Shown in pieces: positions 34,541-43,154 of a stretch of 55,397 nucleotides of DNA. The notes under the pieces are model-generated. The model was not told where the DNA came from, made no database searches, and worked only from the letters and a program-made list of their open reading frames with translations. Both the position numbers and the translations under genes were made by a program. Source of the DNA: an uncultured Treponema sp. (lineage in GTDB: Bacteria; Spirochaetota; Spirochaetia; Treponematales; Treponemataceae); assembly GCA_947178095.1 (NCBI GenBank), contig CAMWWZ010000005.1:1-55397 (forward strand). The letters are read 5' to 3'. Numbering within the stretch: the first letter of the stretch is position 1; each line of letters opens with the position of its first letter.

Positions 34541-36055
34541 CTACTCCATCGGGCGAATCATTGATTCGATAAAGTCGATTTCTTCTTGCGATAGGTTGTA
34601 TTTGGCGTACAGTTCTTCGTCCGTCCACGGTTTGGAGAAGTCCTGCATGGGGACGAATTGATAAACGCTTTTTGTACCGTTTTGAGTGTTTTTCTTTAAC
34701 ATTACAAAGAATCTAAAGAATTTAGTTTTAATATAGGAAATTACGTTTTCAGCGGTTAATCTATCTTCAAATTTCCCTATTTGCAAATATGTTTCAGTAC
34801 AACAAGAATGTGGCTCGCCAATAAAAGGTTTGTTAATAATTTGATGCGGAAATCCTTCTCCAGCTCCATATCCAAAACTTATAAATATCTTAAATTTATC
34901 AATAGATTCTATATTTTGAGGAATAACATAATCCGTACTTAAATATCCAAGGGTCTTATTGGCATAGATTTTTATTCCATTTGATGAATTGTTTTTTGAG
35001 AAATCACTAAATGTCGAAGAAAAACCGAATGGACGGCGAACACTTACTAGTTCCATAAAAGACGGCTCATTAAAAATTTTTACTTTATGAAAAATACTTA
35101 TAGCCTGATTGTATCGTATGAAAACCTCATTTCCGGGCTCTAATAAGTTGCGTTGCATTGATGAAACGGTAGCCTCTTTGTTATGTGTATTAACAGAACA
35201 AACTCCAGCATTATCTCTATCCCATAGAAAATAGCAAACTCCTCCCTTGATTTCTACCCCTGGAAAACAGTCATCTGCGTTCGGAAAATCGTGTATAATA
35301 CGTAAATGCGTATCATGCAACATCTCATTTCTAAATTCATCAAGTCCTTTTCCGCCAGTAAACCAACGAGAAGGCGTAATCATAATAAGATATCGTGGCG
35401 TGAGTTTTTTTGCTTGAATGACAAATTTATCGTAAATAGGAATTGCGCTTGAGCCTGTACCGCCCCCGTCCCTTAATTGATACGGCGGATTGCTGATTAT
35501 AACATCGAATTTCATATTAAATAACTTCTCCAAATCGCTCGTGTGGATGAATTCGTAAGCATGACTTTCCAGTTCGTTGCCGCGCTCGTATTCCGATTGG
35601 CTTGCGCCGCAGTAAATACATTTTTCGTTTTTCCACGTGTGCGGAATTCTTTTGTACCTGATGTTTCCGTCTGCGCTTTCAAACTTGCTCACCGAAAACA
35701 CGCCGTCCGCGCTTTTGCTGCAATACACGCCGCGGCGGGCGAGCAGGCCTGTAAGTTCGGTTATCGCAATGCCGAAAAGCTGCTTGTGAAAAATGTGGTC
35801 TATGCGTCCCTGCAAATCGGGAAACTGCGGCTCCAGACCTTTTATCAGCCGCTTTGCGATTTCCCGCAGGAACACGCCCGTCTTGCACGCCGGATCCAAA
35901 AAAGTAGCATCGGGATTTTTGAAAAGCTCTTGCGGCAGCATATCCAGCATCTGATTTACGATTTCGGGCGGCGTAAACACTTCGTCATTGGACAAATTCG
36001 CGAGGCAGGAAAGAACGTCGGGATTGTAAACTTTTCCGAACAGCGTGTCATCCAT
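34541..36055 (-). CDS. Eco57I-like N6-adenine DNA methyltransferase subunit
   Basis: The 504-residue protein has DEVFTPPEIVNQMLDMLP (24-41), SAM-binding motif I TFLDPACKTGVFL (51-63) and catalytic motif IV VIISNPPYQL (185-194). Between them is a possible metal-binding CIYCG. The C-terminal part (SSAIPIYDKFVIQAKKL, ITPSRWFTGGKGLDEFRNEM, VKGG-like block) matches Eco57I-type methylases, followed by target-recognition sequence that is clearly more AT-rich. AGGAGG precedes the ATG and the start overlaps the upstream subunit by eight bases. It probably modifies adenine with the 36.0-36.8 kb subunit. Confidence 0.85.
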   Translation of the reverse strand: MDDTLFGKVYNPDVLSCLANLSNDEVFTPPEIVNQMLDMLPQELFKNPDATFLDPACKTGVFLREIAKRLIKGLEPQFPDLQGRIDHIFHKQLFGIAITELTGLLARRGVYCSKSADGVFSVSKFESADGNIRYKRIPHTWKNEKCIYCGASQSEYERGNELESHAYEFIHTSDLEKLFNMKFDVIISNPPYQLRDGGGTGSSAIPIYDKFVIQAKKLTPRYLIMITPSRWFTGGKGLDEFRNEMLHDTHLRIIHDFPNADDCFPGVEIKGGVCYFLWDRDNAGVCSVNTHNKEATVSSMQRNLLEPGNEVFIRYNQAISIFHKVKIFNEPSFMELVSVRRPFGFSSTFSDFSKNNSSNGIKIYANKTLGYLSTDYVIPQNIESIDKFKIFISFGYGAGEGFPHQIINKPFIGEPHSCCTETYLQIGKFEDRLTAENVISYIKTKFFRFFVMLKKNTQNGTKSVYQFVPMQDFSKPWTDEELYAKYNLSQEEIDFIESMIRPME

Positions 36056-36797
36056 TTTCTTGCACCCTCCTGTAATGCGTTATGTATTTTTTCAGGAATA
36101 TGCCTTCGTCCACGGTGTCGTCAAAAAGACTTCGCTGTTTTGTCTTTGGGTTGCCGTCGTTTTGCGCCAAAAGTTCGTCAAATGTGTAGTCGCTCCGTTG
36201 CAGTTGGCTCGCGGTCACAAACGCCCATTCGGAAAAGATGATTGGCTCGTCGGTGTCGTTTGCGTTTTCATCAACGCATTTCAGCGTGAGCGCATTGCCG
36301 CAAACGATATTGCGCGAAAGAATAAACTTCACCGCCTCGCGCGTTTGTTCGTTGCAATCCTTTTTACAAACTGCTTTATATTCCTTATCCCAAAGCGCGA
36401 ACATTCTCTCCCGGCAAGCAATCACATTGTCAAACAAAATATCCACACCGTAAATTGAAGATGCCGCAAGGACGGCATTCTTTTCATAATCGAGATGGCT
36501 ACGCCCGTACTTGCGTTTCACTACGGCAAGTTTGCGCGAGAGTATTTCGGCGAGAAAATTGCCGTCGCCGCAGGCAGGCTCTAAAAAACGGCTGTCAATG
36601 CGTTCGGTTTCATCTTTTACCAAATCACACATCGCCTTCACTTCGCGCTCTGCGGTAAAAACTTCCCCGTGCTGCCGTACCCGTTCTTTTGATTTTGTCT
36701 GGGCGCGCCCGTCCGTGCCGCTGTCGGTGGCTTGGGGAAAGAGCGTTTCACCGCAGGGGAATGGAACGTTGTTCTTTTGTGTTGCGGTGCGTGGCAT
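36048..36797 (-). CDS. small SAM-binding methyltransferase-like subunit lacking NPPY
   Basis: The 249-residue protein contains GEVFTAEREVKAMCDL and motif I FLEPACGDGNFLAEIL (71-86), followed by IYGVDILFDNVIACRERM and a GNAL segment, all typical of N6-adenine methylases. No NPPY-type catalytic motif is present. It may bind SAM or structure the complex while the overlapping downstream protein catalyses. Two starts are possible; ATG 36797 lies six bases after GGAG and is preferred over ATG 36809, which sits four bases after a TATAGC box. Confidence 0.75.
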   Translation of the reverse strand: MPRTATQKNNVPFPCGETLFPQATDSGTDGRAQTKSKERVRQHGEVFTAEREVKAMCDLVKDETERIDSRFLEPACGDGNFLAEILSRKLAVVKRKYGRSHLDYEKNAVLAASSIYGVDILFDNVIACRERMFALWDKEYKAVCKKDCNEQTREAVKFILSRNIVCGNALTLKCVDENANDTDEPIIFSEWAFVTASQLQRSDYTFDELLAQNDGNPKTKQRSLFDDTVDEGIFLKKYITHYRRVQENG

Positions 36798-36962
36798 TTT
36801 TGTCTCCATGCATGCTATACTTGCGAAACGTGAACTTTTATAGCAAAACGGAAAAATGTTTGCAAAATATATAGCAATTAGTTAGTATATATTATCATTT
36901 AGTTATTATTATGTCTATATGTTTATTATTATTAGCAAACAGCAAGTGTACAATACAATATT

Positions 36963-37286
36963 ATGAACGCCACAGAATTGGGGAAACTATATTCAGAAAA
37001 CATAAAACGGATTCGCATGGAAAAGAACTTGAGCCAGGAAAAACTTGCGGAACTTGCAGACGTAAGCTCGCCGTACATAAGCGAGATTGAGAACCAGAAG
37101 AAAGTCGGAAAATTCGAAACCATTGCCGCACTATCAAACGCGCTCGGCGTAGAGCCTTACGAACTGTTCCTCCCCGTCGGCAGCGTCATCAGCCACAACG
37201 AACGCCGCACCAAAGACCTAATGAAGCGGCTGCGCTCAAACTTCAGCGAGCTGGTGGACACTATGGAATTGTTCCTCGCGGAATGA
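36963..37286 (+). CDS. XRE family helix-turn-helix regulator
   Basis: The 107-residue protein has an N-terminal lambda-repressor-like HTH (IKRIRMEKNLSQEKLAELAD and VSSPYISEIENQKKVGKFET, ending in GVEPYELFL) and a short C-terminal helix for dimerisation. It is divergent from the methyltransferase operon across a 150-base AT-rich region. This is the usual position of a controller protein that times restriction-modification expression. TACAAT boxes lie 3-8 bases before the ATG and no SD is visible, so the message may be leaderless. Confidence 0.85.
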   Translation: MNATELGKLYSENIKRIRMEKNLSQEKLAELADVSSPYISEIENQKKVGKFETIAALSNALGVEPYELFLPVGSVISHNERRTKDLMKRLRSNFSELVDTMELFLAE

Positions 37287-37361
37287 TGCAAGCCACAAAA
37301 TGCCCGGCAATTGCATAAAATATTCTTTAAAGCTACATGAATTTACGACATATCACACCAT

Positions 37362-37439
37362 GGGATATGTACATAAGTGTGTATGGGATATGTGCATAAG
37401 TGTATGTGTGATATGTACATAAGTGGGCATGGGATATGG
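37362..37439. repeat. 23-bp tandem repeat array, 3.4 units
   Basis: Units at 37362-37384, 37385-37407 and 37408-37430, plus nine bases of a fourth, share G(G/T)GATATGT(A/G)CATAAGTG. They lie in the spacer right after the XRE gene and before the convergent RCC1 gene. The array could be an iteron-like protein-binding site, a recombination scar or a variable repeat. Confidence 0.8.
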
Positions 37440-37497
37440 AGAGAGAGATGTCTCGCCGACTTTTTTCTCGTCTCCCATCTCGGCACATACTCTTCAT

Positions 37498-38706
37498 TCA
37501 TTTCACTTCCTTGCAAAAAAAGAAATTGTTTTCATTTTCGGACGCTTCTGAATCGTAATCTCCAAGCGAGTCATACAAATTGTAGCCGATGAAAAATATG
37601 CGCTCATCTTTCGTCTGAAATATTATGTTGTAGCCGTCGAACACTTTTTTTATGCCCTGCTCTTTTCCTATTTTGTATTCGCGCCCGTTCGCAAAAAGGC
37701 GCAAACTCCCGTCCTTATAAAAGAACGCCGTGTAAGGGCCGTTTTTCATCCGATCCATTTCGAACAGATACGTTACTTCGGGAAGGAATTGGCCGCACAG
37801 AATTTTTTTTATGTTCTTGTCGTCAAGGTGAATTTGTTTTTCCACTATTTTATGAAAACCAAAATCTTCGCTTCCACGGTTGGCATTAAGAAATTCTTCC
37901 GCGTCAATTACGGATAATCCCCAAACAGTAAATTTCTTGCCTTCCTTGAAAATCCCGGAAAGCCCATTCATGTAAAAAAAGTCCGTCGGCTTGAGCAAAG
38001 GATACAACTGTTCATCGAGATGATCCTCCGCGTCATCAAGGAAACATTCGTCTTTATTGAAAAACAAAGTGTACGGCTCATCGGGCGAAAACAAAGGCAT
38101 CTTGTACAGCCAATAGCGATTTTTTTCATCCTTGAGCAAAAAGTTGTAATCAGTTCCATCCCACTCCGCAAAACATTCTATCCGCACATCTTTCCATTTC
38201 GCGCCGTACGGATGCTCGATTTCGTGGCACTCCCTCGAGATGTTCCAAAGCCTTCCGTCGGATGTCATGCCGATTGAAATGTTGTCCTCCGCAAAGACCT
38301 TTTTCCATTTTTTCGTGTTGTCCAATTGAACAGGCACTTTGTATTTGACATCCCGAGGATGCAAATCATTTTCAACAGGAACGCTAAATCCAAATTGAAA
38401 ATGCCTGTTGCTTCCCCAGCCCCACAAAGCCCCGTCGTCGGAAACCGCGAGGCTGTGATCATAGCCGGCGGCGACGGAAATAAATTTTTTGTCCGAAGCA
38501 ACGCGCTTGCCTTCCATTCCGTCGCCTTCCGTTTCCCTGCCCAGCTGCCCGCAGCAGTTCTCTCCCAGCGAGACAATTGTCCCGCCCTTAAAAAGCAGCA
38601 GCGTATGGGATTCCCCGGACGCAACGTCCACCAATTCTTTTGAATGCAGATTCGCGAATGCCAAAAGCAAGACCATCGTGCAAAATATTTTTTCTTTGCC
38701 ATTCAT
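37498..38706 (-). CDS. secreted RCC1-repeat protein
   Basis: The 402-residue protein begins with a signal peptide (to about residue 22). Two clear RCC1-type blades follow: LVDVASGESHTLLLFKGG with SLGENCCGQLG, and FISVAAGYDHSLAVSDDGAL with WGWGSNRHFQFG. Later blades are degenerate. RCC1 proteins form propellers used for protein contacts, and no enzyme role is implied. The AAGGGGA SD supports ATG 38706. The gene sits in an accessory stretch of secreted or orphan genes. Confidence 0.75.
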   Translation of the reverse strand: MNGKEKIFCTMVLLLAFANLHSKELVDVASGESHTLLLFKGGTIVSLGENCCGQLGRETEGDGMEGKRVASDKKFISVAAGYDHSLAVSDDGALWGWGSNRHFQFGFSVPVENDLHPRDVKYKVPVQLDNTKKWKKVFAEDNISIGMTSDGRLWNISRECHEIEHPYGAKWKDVRIECFAEWDGTDYNFLLKDEKNRYWLYKMPLFSPDEPYTLFFNKDECFLDDAEDHLDEQLYPLLKPTDFFYMNGLSGIFKEGKKFTVWGLSVIDAEEFLNANRGSEDFGFHKIVEKQIHLDDKNIKKILCGQFLPEVTYLFEMDRMKNGPYTAFFYKDGSLRLFANGREYKIGKEQGIKKVFDGYNIIFQTKDERIFFIGYNLYDSLGDYDSEASENENNFFFCKEVK

Positions 38707-38784
38707 TTCTTATTTCCCCTTTGACAATTGTGTATGAAATGTCGCTCCATCTTTTGCTTTTTCACTCCCATACTGAAAAAAGCA

Positions 38785-39912
38785 TTACTTTAAATAATCT
38801 GACAAAATGAGCGGCTCCGTCATGTTTTCCATTTCCTTTATCAGCTCGATGTTCTTCCGCTCGATTTCATTGAATGAATTTTCATCGAAGCCTTGTTTTA
38901 TTAGATTACGATATCCTTGTAAATTCTCTAAGAAAAATTCAGTTAATTCAGGATTCTTAAAAGCATATCCGTGCAAGGCATAGAATGAATTTCTAAGCAA
39001 CCATAATTGTCTATTGTTCAGGAAATAAAGATTCAATTTTGGAATTACAGTTTGTGAAAGCACTATTTTCGGTATTGAATTAAATTCTATTGAGCCGGAA
39101 CTAAATTGATAATCTGCGGCAGGATTGCCAAGATATAAAAATACTGATAAATAAATCAATATTCCTACGGAGTCTGATTCTGTAAAATGGAGGATTAATT
39201 CCTTGTCTCTACGCTCAAAAACAATTTCAGAACTGTCAATATAATTGTCATAAATATCTAGAATCGATTTCTCATTGTATCCAGTAGGGATTCCATCTTT
39301 ACAAACAGTAATTCTTGAAGTATACTCTTCTTCCATTTGATTATGGATAGAGATTTTTCTTTTGTAATCAGGACTGTGCTTAATATTCTGCGCAAAATAT
39401 ACTTCATATAAAATATCAGAGATACTTGAAGAAAGATTGACAGTGTAGGAAATCTCTAAAGTTTTCAATTCTTTAGGTTCGAAGTTTACAGTAAAAATGA
39501 CATCACCAGAATTATCAAAACTATATGTTCCTCTTGTAAATACTTCATCGTAATTAAGCGTCGCTTCCTCATTTTTATAAGCAAAATGTACTTTCTCATT
39601 GTTGACTAATATTGTGAAATTCTCCGGCAATAACGTTTCACAATAGTTTCTTCCACCCCATGGAGCTGTTTTGACATTTATTGAAAATGATATATTATTA
39701 CTTTTTTTACTTGTATTCCGTAATTTATAAACACAATAATATAAAAAATCCTCATTGATTGTGTATGTCTCTTCCTCTAGCAAAGTTTCATTTTGGAACG
39801 GTGTCTCTATTCTTATTCCACTAATTGAGAATCCTTCCTTTGTTATTTCTGCATATAAAGAAAAAAGGCTAAATATGCAAAGAATAAAAACAGTCACTTT
39901 TCTTTTTTCCAT
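38785..39912 (-). CDS. secreted YARHG-domain protein
   Basis: The 375-residue protein has an N-terminal signal sequence (MEKRKVTVFILCIFSLFSLY). Its long strand-rich middle part is similar in character to DUF4424-like extracellular domains. A C-terminal YARHG domain reads LLRNSFYALHGYAFKNPELT near 310-330. YARHG domains are thought to act in the periplasm or at the cell wall. The gene is very AT-rich, unlike the flagellar operon nearby. GGGAG precedes the ATG. Confidence 0.7.
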   Translation of the reverse strand: MEKRKVTVFILCIFSLFSLYAEITKEGFSISGIRIETPFQNETLLEEETYTINEDFLYYCVYKLRNTSKKSNNISFSINVKTAPWGGRNYCETLLPENFTILVNNEKVHFAYKNEEATLNYDEVFTRGTYSFDNSGDVIFTVNFEPKELKTLEISYTVNLSSSISDILYEVYFAQNIKHSPDYKRKISIHNQMEEEYTSRITVCKDGIPTGYNEKSILDIYDNYIDSSEIVFERRDKELILHFTESDSVGILIYLSVFLYLGNPAADYQFSSGSIEFNSIPKIVLSQTVIPKLNLYFLNNRQLWLLRNSFYALHGYAFKNPELTEFFLENLQGYRNLIKQGFDENSFNEIERKNIELIKEMENMTEPLILSDYLK

Positions 39913-39966
39913 AGGTATATTCTCCCAAGAGTTTTGTCAAGAAACAGCGGCGTTTCGCAAATCATT

Positions 39967-40509
39967 TTAAACGCCGCCTTGCATTTGATACATTATATCC
40001 AAATGCTCGCGGAGCTTTACTTTCTGAAGGTTTTCCGGCTTTTCCGCCCCGCCCAAAGACAACAGCGGAACATAACCGTAGCACTCGTCATAAGCAGGCG
40101 AGCCAAGCAATTGCAATGCTTCTTTGAAGTTCTTCATTTTCAAAGCGTTTTCTTGAAAATATGCATCAAAAATATCATCGAAGAAAAAATGACATCCATA
40201 TTCCAGGCAATCAAAATCATTATATCTATAAAACACTATGCACAAACATTTTTCTCTCTCCCAAACAATTATATCCCCAAGTGCCGTTATTAGCAATGGT
40301 ATGCAGTTTTTCTCAAAGTATGATTCCCTGACAAATTCAATATAATCATCAGGATTTATTACTTTGAAATACCCCTGCTGGAAAGTTCCCAAACCGTAGT
40401 TTTTCCATATTTCGACAAACTGCTCGGGGATTTTTCTTTCATATTTCGTAATGACTTCTTTGGGGACTTTCGAGTAAAACTCAAAATCCTGCAATACTTT
40501 CAATTCCAT
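39967..40509 (-). CDS. GAD-like/DUF1851 protein, immunity-protein-like
   Basis: The 180-residue protein has the pattern PEQFVEIWKNYGLGTFQQGY, then FKVINPDDYIEFVRESYF, then ITALGDIIVWEREKCLCIVF, then LGSPAYDECYGYVPLLSLGG. This is the GAD-like plus DUF1851 layout found in type VI secretion immunity proteins of the Tdi1 kind. No cognate toxin is seen in this window, so it may be an orphan protective gene. ATG 40509 follows AGGGG; the longer frame with extra Met/Lys codons is less likely. Confidence 0.7.
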   Translation of the reverse strand: MELKVLQDFEFYSKVPKEVITKYERKIPEQFVEIWKNYGLGTFQQGYFKVINPDDYIEFVRESYFEKNCIPLLITALGDIIVWEREKCLCIVFYRYNDFDCLEYGCHFFFDDIFDAYFQENALKMKNFKEALQLLGSPAYDECYGYVPLLSLGGAEKPENLQKVKLREHLDIMYQMQGGV

Positions 40510-40577
40510 TTTTTTCCCCTTCATTTTCATCAATCCTTATTATACACAAACATGCCCATTGCAAGCAATCGCTTTTC

Positions 40578-40805
40578 TCAAAGTCCGACATACCATTCGG
40601 TATCTCTCTCAAATGCGAAATCATATTCAGAATTGTTTTCAATTTGCGGATTGTATTTTAGCAAGATATTCCTGTCTTCGCCTTTTAGGGCATCCAAATA
40701 TTCTACGGGCAAATAAGTTTTTCCCTTTATAAAGGAATTAAAATCTTCACAATACAAAACGCCTGAAAACACGAACAGCAAAAACAAGCCTACAATCTTT
40801 TTCAT
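40578..40805 (-). CDS. short secreted protein, unknown
   Basis: The 75-residue product has a hydrophobic signal segment MKKIVGLFLLFVFSGVLYC. Its Cys19 could serve as a relaxed spirochaetal lipobox. The mature part is only ~55 residues (FIKGKTYLPVEYLDALKGED and a Tyr/Asp-rich end). A GGAG SD is well placed. It may be a remnant of a longer lipoprotein. Confidence 0.5.
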   Translation of the reverse strand: MKKIVGLFLLFVFSGVLYCEDFNSFIKGKTYLPVEYLDALKGEDRNILLKYNPQIENNSEYDFAFERDTEWYVGL

Positions 40806-40834
40806 TTTTTCTCCAAAATAATTTTTCGCGACGA

Positions 40835-41254
40835 CTAATTAAAAGGCGAAAGATCCACATCAAAGCTCAAAAAGAGCAGCACAAAGAACATAATGGCCGC
40901 AACAATGCCTACTTTCAAAGATATGCTATTTATGTCGTTATTCAAATCTTCCGCCGCATCTTCCGTTTCCTGCTCCGCGATGCGTTTATTAAGGTAATGG
41001 CAAAATATTTCGCATGGTATGAATGAAACGATTCCCGCAATTATACCAATTAAAACAAAGGTGTCCGCATCGAATCCAAAAATCAGAGCAATAAGCATCG
41101 CCAAATCGATTGGAGCAAGCAAGAAGCAGCCCCCAATTTGCTTTTCTATGCCAAATCCCAAGCTTTCTCTTTTTTTGTTTTCATGGTTTTTGCCTTCCAA
41201 TATTCCTTCAAGTTTCTCTTCGAGCTTGTCAAAAAATTCACCAATCTTTTTCAT
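40835..41254 (-). CDS. small integral membrane protein, unknown
   Basis: The 139-residue protein has an N-terminal amphipathic Lys/Glu helix (FFDKLEEKLEGILEGKNHEN) and about three membrane spans: one near 41-60 (GGCFLLAPIDLAMLIALIFG), one near 67-85 (LIGIIAGIVSFIPC), and one near the C-terminus (VGIVAAIMFFVLLFLSF). No family is recognised. It is the gene next to the end of the flagellar operon and is likely accessory. Confidence 0.55.
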   Translation of the reverse strand: MKKIGEFFDKLEEKLEGILEGKNHENKKRESLGFGIEKQIGGCFLLAPIDLAMLIALIFGFDADTFVLIGIIAGIVSFIPCEIFCHYLNKRIAEQETEDAAEDLNNDINSISLKVGIVAAIMFFVLLFLSFDVDLSPFN

Positions 41255-41287
41255 TTTGCCCTACCAAAAAAAATCCGCGCTCACTTT

Positions 41288-41710
41288 TCAATTATATTTG
41301 TACGTGGAAATGTCGTCGAGGAATTTCGCCTCTTCTTTTTTTTGCGCGGCTTTGTGCTCTTCAAGTTTTCGCTCGCGAAGTTTTTTGAGGCTTTCGGTTT
41401 TTTGCATGGCAGCGTTGAACGCCGCGCGCTTTTCTTCGGTGACGAGCTTTGCCTGCGCCATTTGCGCGAAAAGTTGTTCCTGCTGATATTTGACGAAAGA
41501 ATAGAATTGCTGCGCTTCGGCGATCTTCGCAAAATCGCGCTCGCCCGCGCCCAATTTTTTTACGGTGGCGTATTGCTCGGCAAGCGTGTCCAAGTCGGCT
41601 TGGATTTTCGTCTCCGCGCTCACGGCTTTTCCAAGTTCGATTTGAGCCTGTTCCTGCTCGTATTTTCTGAGACTCAAGAGCGACTCAAGTTCGAATTTAA
41701 ATTTCTTCAT
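41288..41710 (-). CDS. fliJ: flagellar export protein FliJ
   Basis: This is the central stalk-like coiled coil of the flagellar type III export ATPase. The 140-residue protein is almost entirely helical, beginning MKKFKFELESLLSLRKYEQE, which is typical of FliJ, with charged heptads throughout. It overlaps the end of fliI by 14 bases and is the last gene of the operon. Confidence 0.88.
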   Translation of the reverse strand: MKKFKFELESLLSLRKYEQEQAQIELGKAVSAETKIQADLDTLAEQYATVKKLGAGERDFAKIAEAQQFYSFVKYQQEQLFAQMAQAKLVTEEKRAAFNAAMQKTESLKKLRERKLEEHKAAQKKEEAKFLDDISTYKYN

Positions 41711-43154
41711 TTAGACTTGTTTCAGACGAAGGATTTTCTTTCGCGCCATCGGCATTGCTTGCGGCTTCGGCCGCAGAAGGAATTTCCGCCGCAGGGCAAT
41801 CGTCGAATTCTTCCTCGGGAATTTCCGTTTCGGAAAGCGCGGAAAGTTTTTCAAGCGTGTCGCGCATCGTGCAGCGGTCGCTTTCTTCCTGCTTGAGAAA
41901 TTCTTCGATCGCATCGTGCTTTTCAATCGCTTCGTCAATCGCAGGCGACGCGCCTTGCGCATACGCGCCGGTCGTAATCATAAGCTCGTTCTGCTGATAA
42001 GTCGCCATAAGCCGCCTGATTTTTCCGCACGCTTCGCGGGTGGCTTTTCCCGTAACGCGGCGGGCAAGTCGGCTAATGCTTGCGAGCACGTCCACGGCAG
42101 GATAATGATACGCCTGCGCCAAAGCGCGGCTCAAGACGATGTGCCCGTCAACCACGCCGCGCACGGTGTCGGCAATCGGGCCGTTCATGTCGTCGCCCTC
42201 GACAAGGACAGTATAAAAAGCGGTGATCGAGCCTTTTTCGTTCGTGCCCGTCCTTTCGAGAAGTTTTGGAATCATGTCGAAAACGCTCGGCGGAAATCCT
42301 TCACGCGCGGGAGGCTCGCCGTTTGAAAGCGCGATTTCCCTTTGCGCCATCGCAAATCGCGTCACGCTGTCGAACATCAGCATGACATTCTTTCCCTGAT
42401 CGCGAAAATATTCGGCGACTGCGGTGGCAACGAAAGCCGCGCGAAGTCGGCAAATGCTCGGAGTGTCGCTCGTAGCAACGACCACGACGGAACGCTTCAA
42501 GCCTTCTTCGCCCAAATCGCGATTTATAAAATCAAGGACTTCGCGCCCGCGCTCGCCCACCAATGCAATCACGTTGACATCGGCGTTAGTGTTGCGAGCC
42601 ATCATGCTTATCAAAGTGGATTTTCCGACGCCAGAGCCTGCGAATATTCCAAGCCTCTGCCCCGCCCCCACGGTCAGCATCGAATCAATCGAGCGGACGC
42701 CAGTCGTAATGCGGCGCGTTATCGGCTTTCGCTTCATCGGATCGGGCGCGCTCGCCAAGGCAGGATAATAAATTTCGCAGGCTGGCTCTGCCTTTCCGTC
42801 GGCGGCTTTTCCTGTCGCGTCAATCACGCGCCCCAAAAGTTTTTCGCCCACGCCCACTTGCAACGTCTGCCCCGAAGCCACCACTTCCGTTCCCACTTCA
42901 ATTCCGCGCGTGTCGCCGAACGCCGTGAGACGCACCGTAGTTCCTTCAAGCCCGACAACTTCGGCGAGCATTTCCTTTTTTAGGCTTGCAATTCGAATCG
43001 TGCAGATTTCTCCGATGACGGAGCGCGGACCTTCGCTCAAAATTTCAAGGCCGTTCACGCTCTTCACTTTTCCGACATACAAAATCGTTTCGGTGGATTT
43101 TACTTTTTCGAGATATTTTTCAAGGCTGAATTTCTTGTCGTCGCTCGTCATCAC
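41697..43154 (-). CDS. fliI: flagellum-specific ATP synthase FliI
   Basis: This hexameric ATPase powers flagellar export. In the 485-residue protein Walker A GSGVGKST is at 173-180, followed by VIALVGERGREVLDFI and VVVVATSDTP. Walker B is in VMLMFDSVTRFA, with NGEPPAREGFPPSVFDMIP after it. An acidic, Ala/Ser-rich C-terminal tail of ~55 residues is longer than in many homologues. The start is a GTG at 43154 overlapping the fliH stop (GTGA), or the following ATG. Confidence 0.96.
   Translation of the reverse strand: MMTSDDKKFSLEKYLEKVKSTETILYVGKVKSVNGLEILSEGPRSVIGEICTIRIASLKKEMLAEVVGLEGTTVRLTAFGDTRGIEVGTEVVASGQTLQVGVGEKLLGRVIDATGKAADGKAEPACEIYYPALASAPDPMKRKPITRRITTGVRSIDSMLTVGAGQRLGIFAGSGVGKSTLISMMARNTNADVNVIALVGERGREVLDFINRDLGEEGLKRSVVVVATSDTPSICRLRAAFVATAVAEYFRDQGKNVMLMFDSVTRFAMAQREIALSNGEPPAREGFPPSVFDMIPKLLERTGTNEKGSITAFYTVLVEGDDMNGPIADTVRGVVDGHIVLSRALAQAYHYPAVDVLASISRLARRVTGKATREACGKIRRLMATYQQNELMITTGAYAQGASPAIDEAIEKHDAIEEFLKQEESDRCTMRDTLEKLSALSETEIPEEEFDDCPAAEIPSAAEAASNADGAKENPSSETSLNEEI

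Noticed and set aside
37362..37439. CRISPR array.
   Set aside because: The 23-base units are directly adjacent, leaving no spacers.
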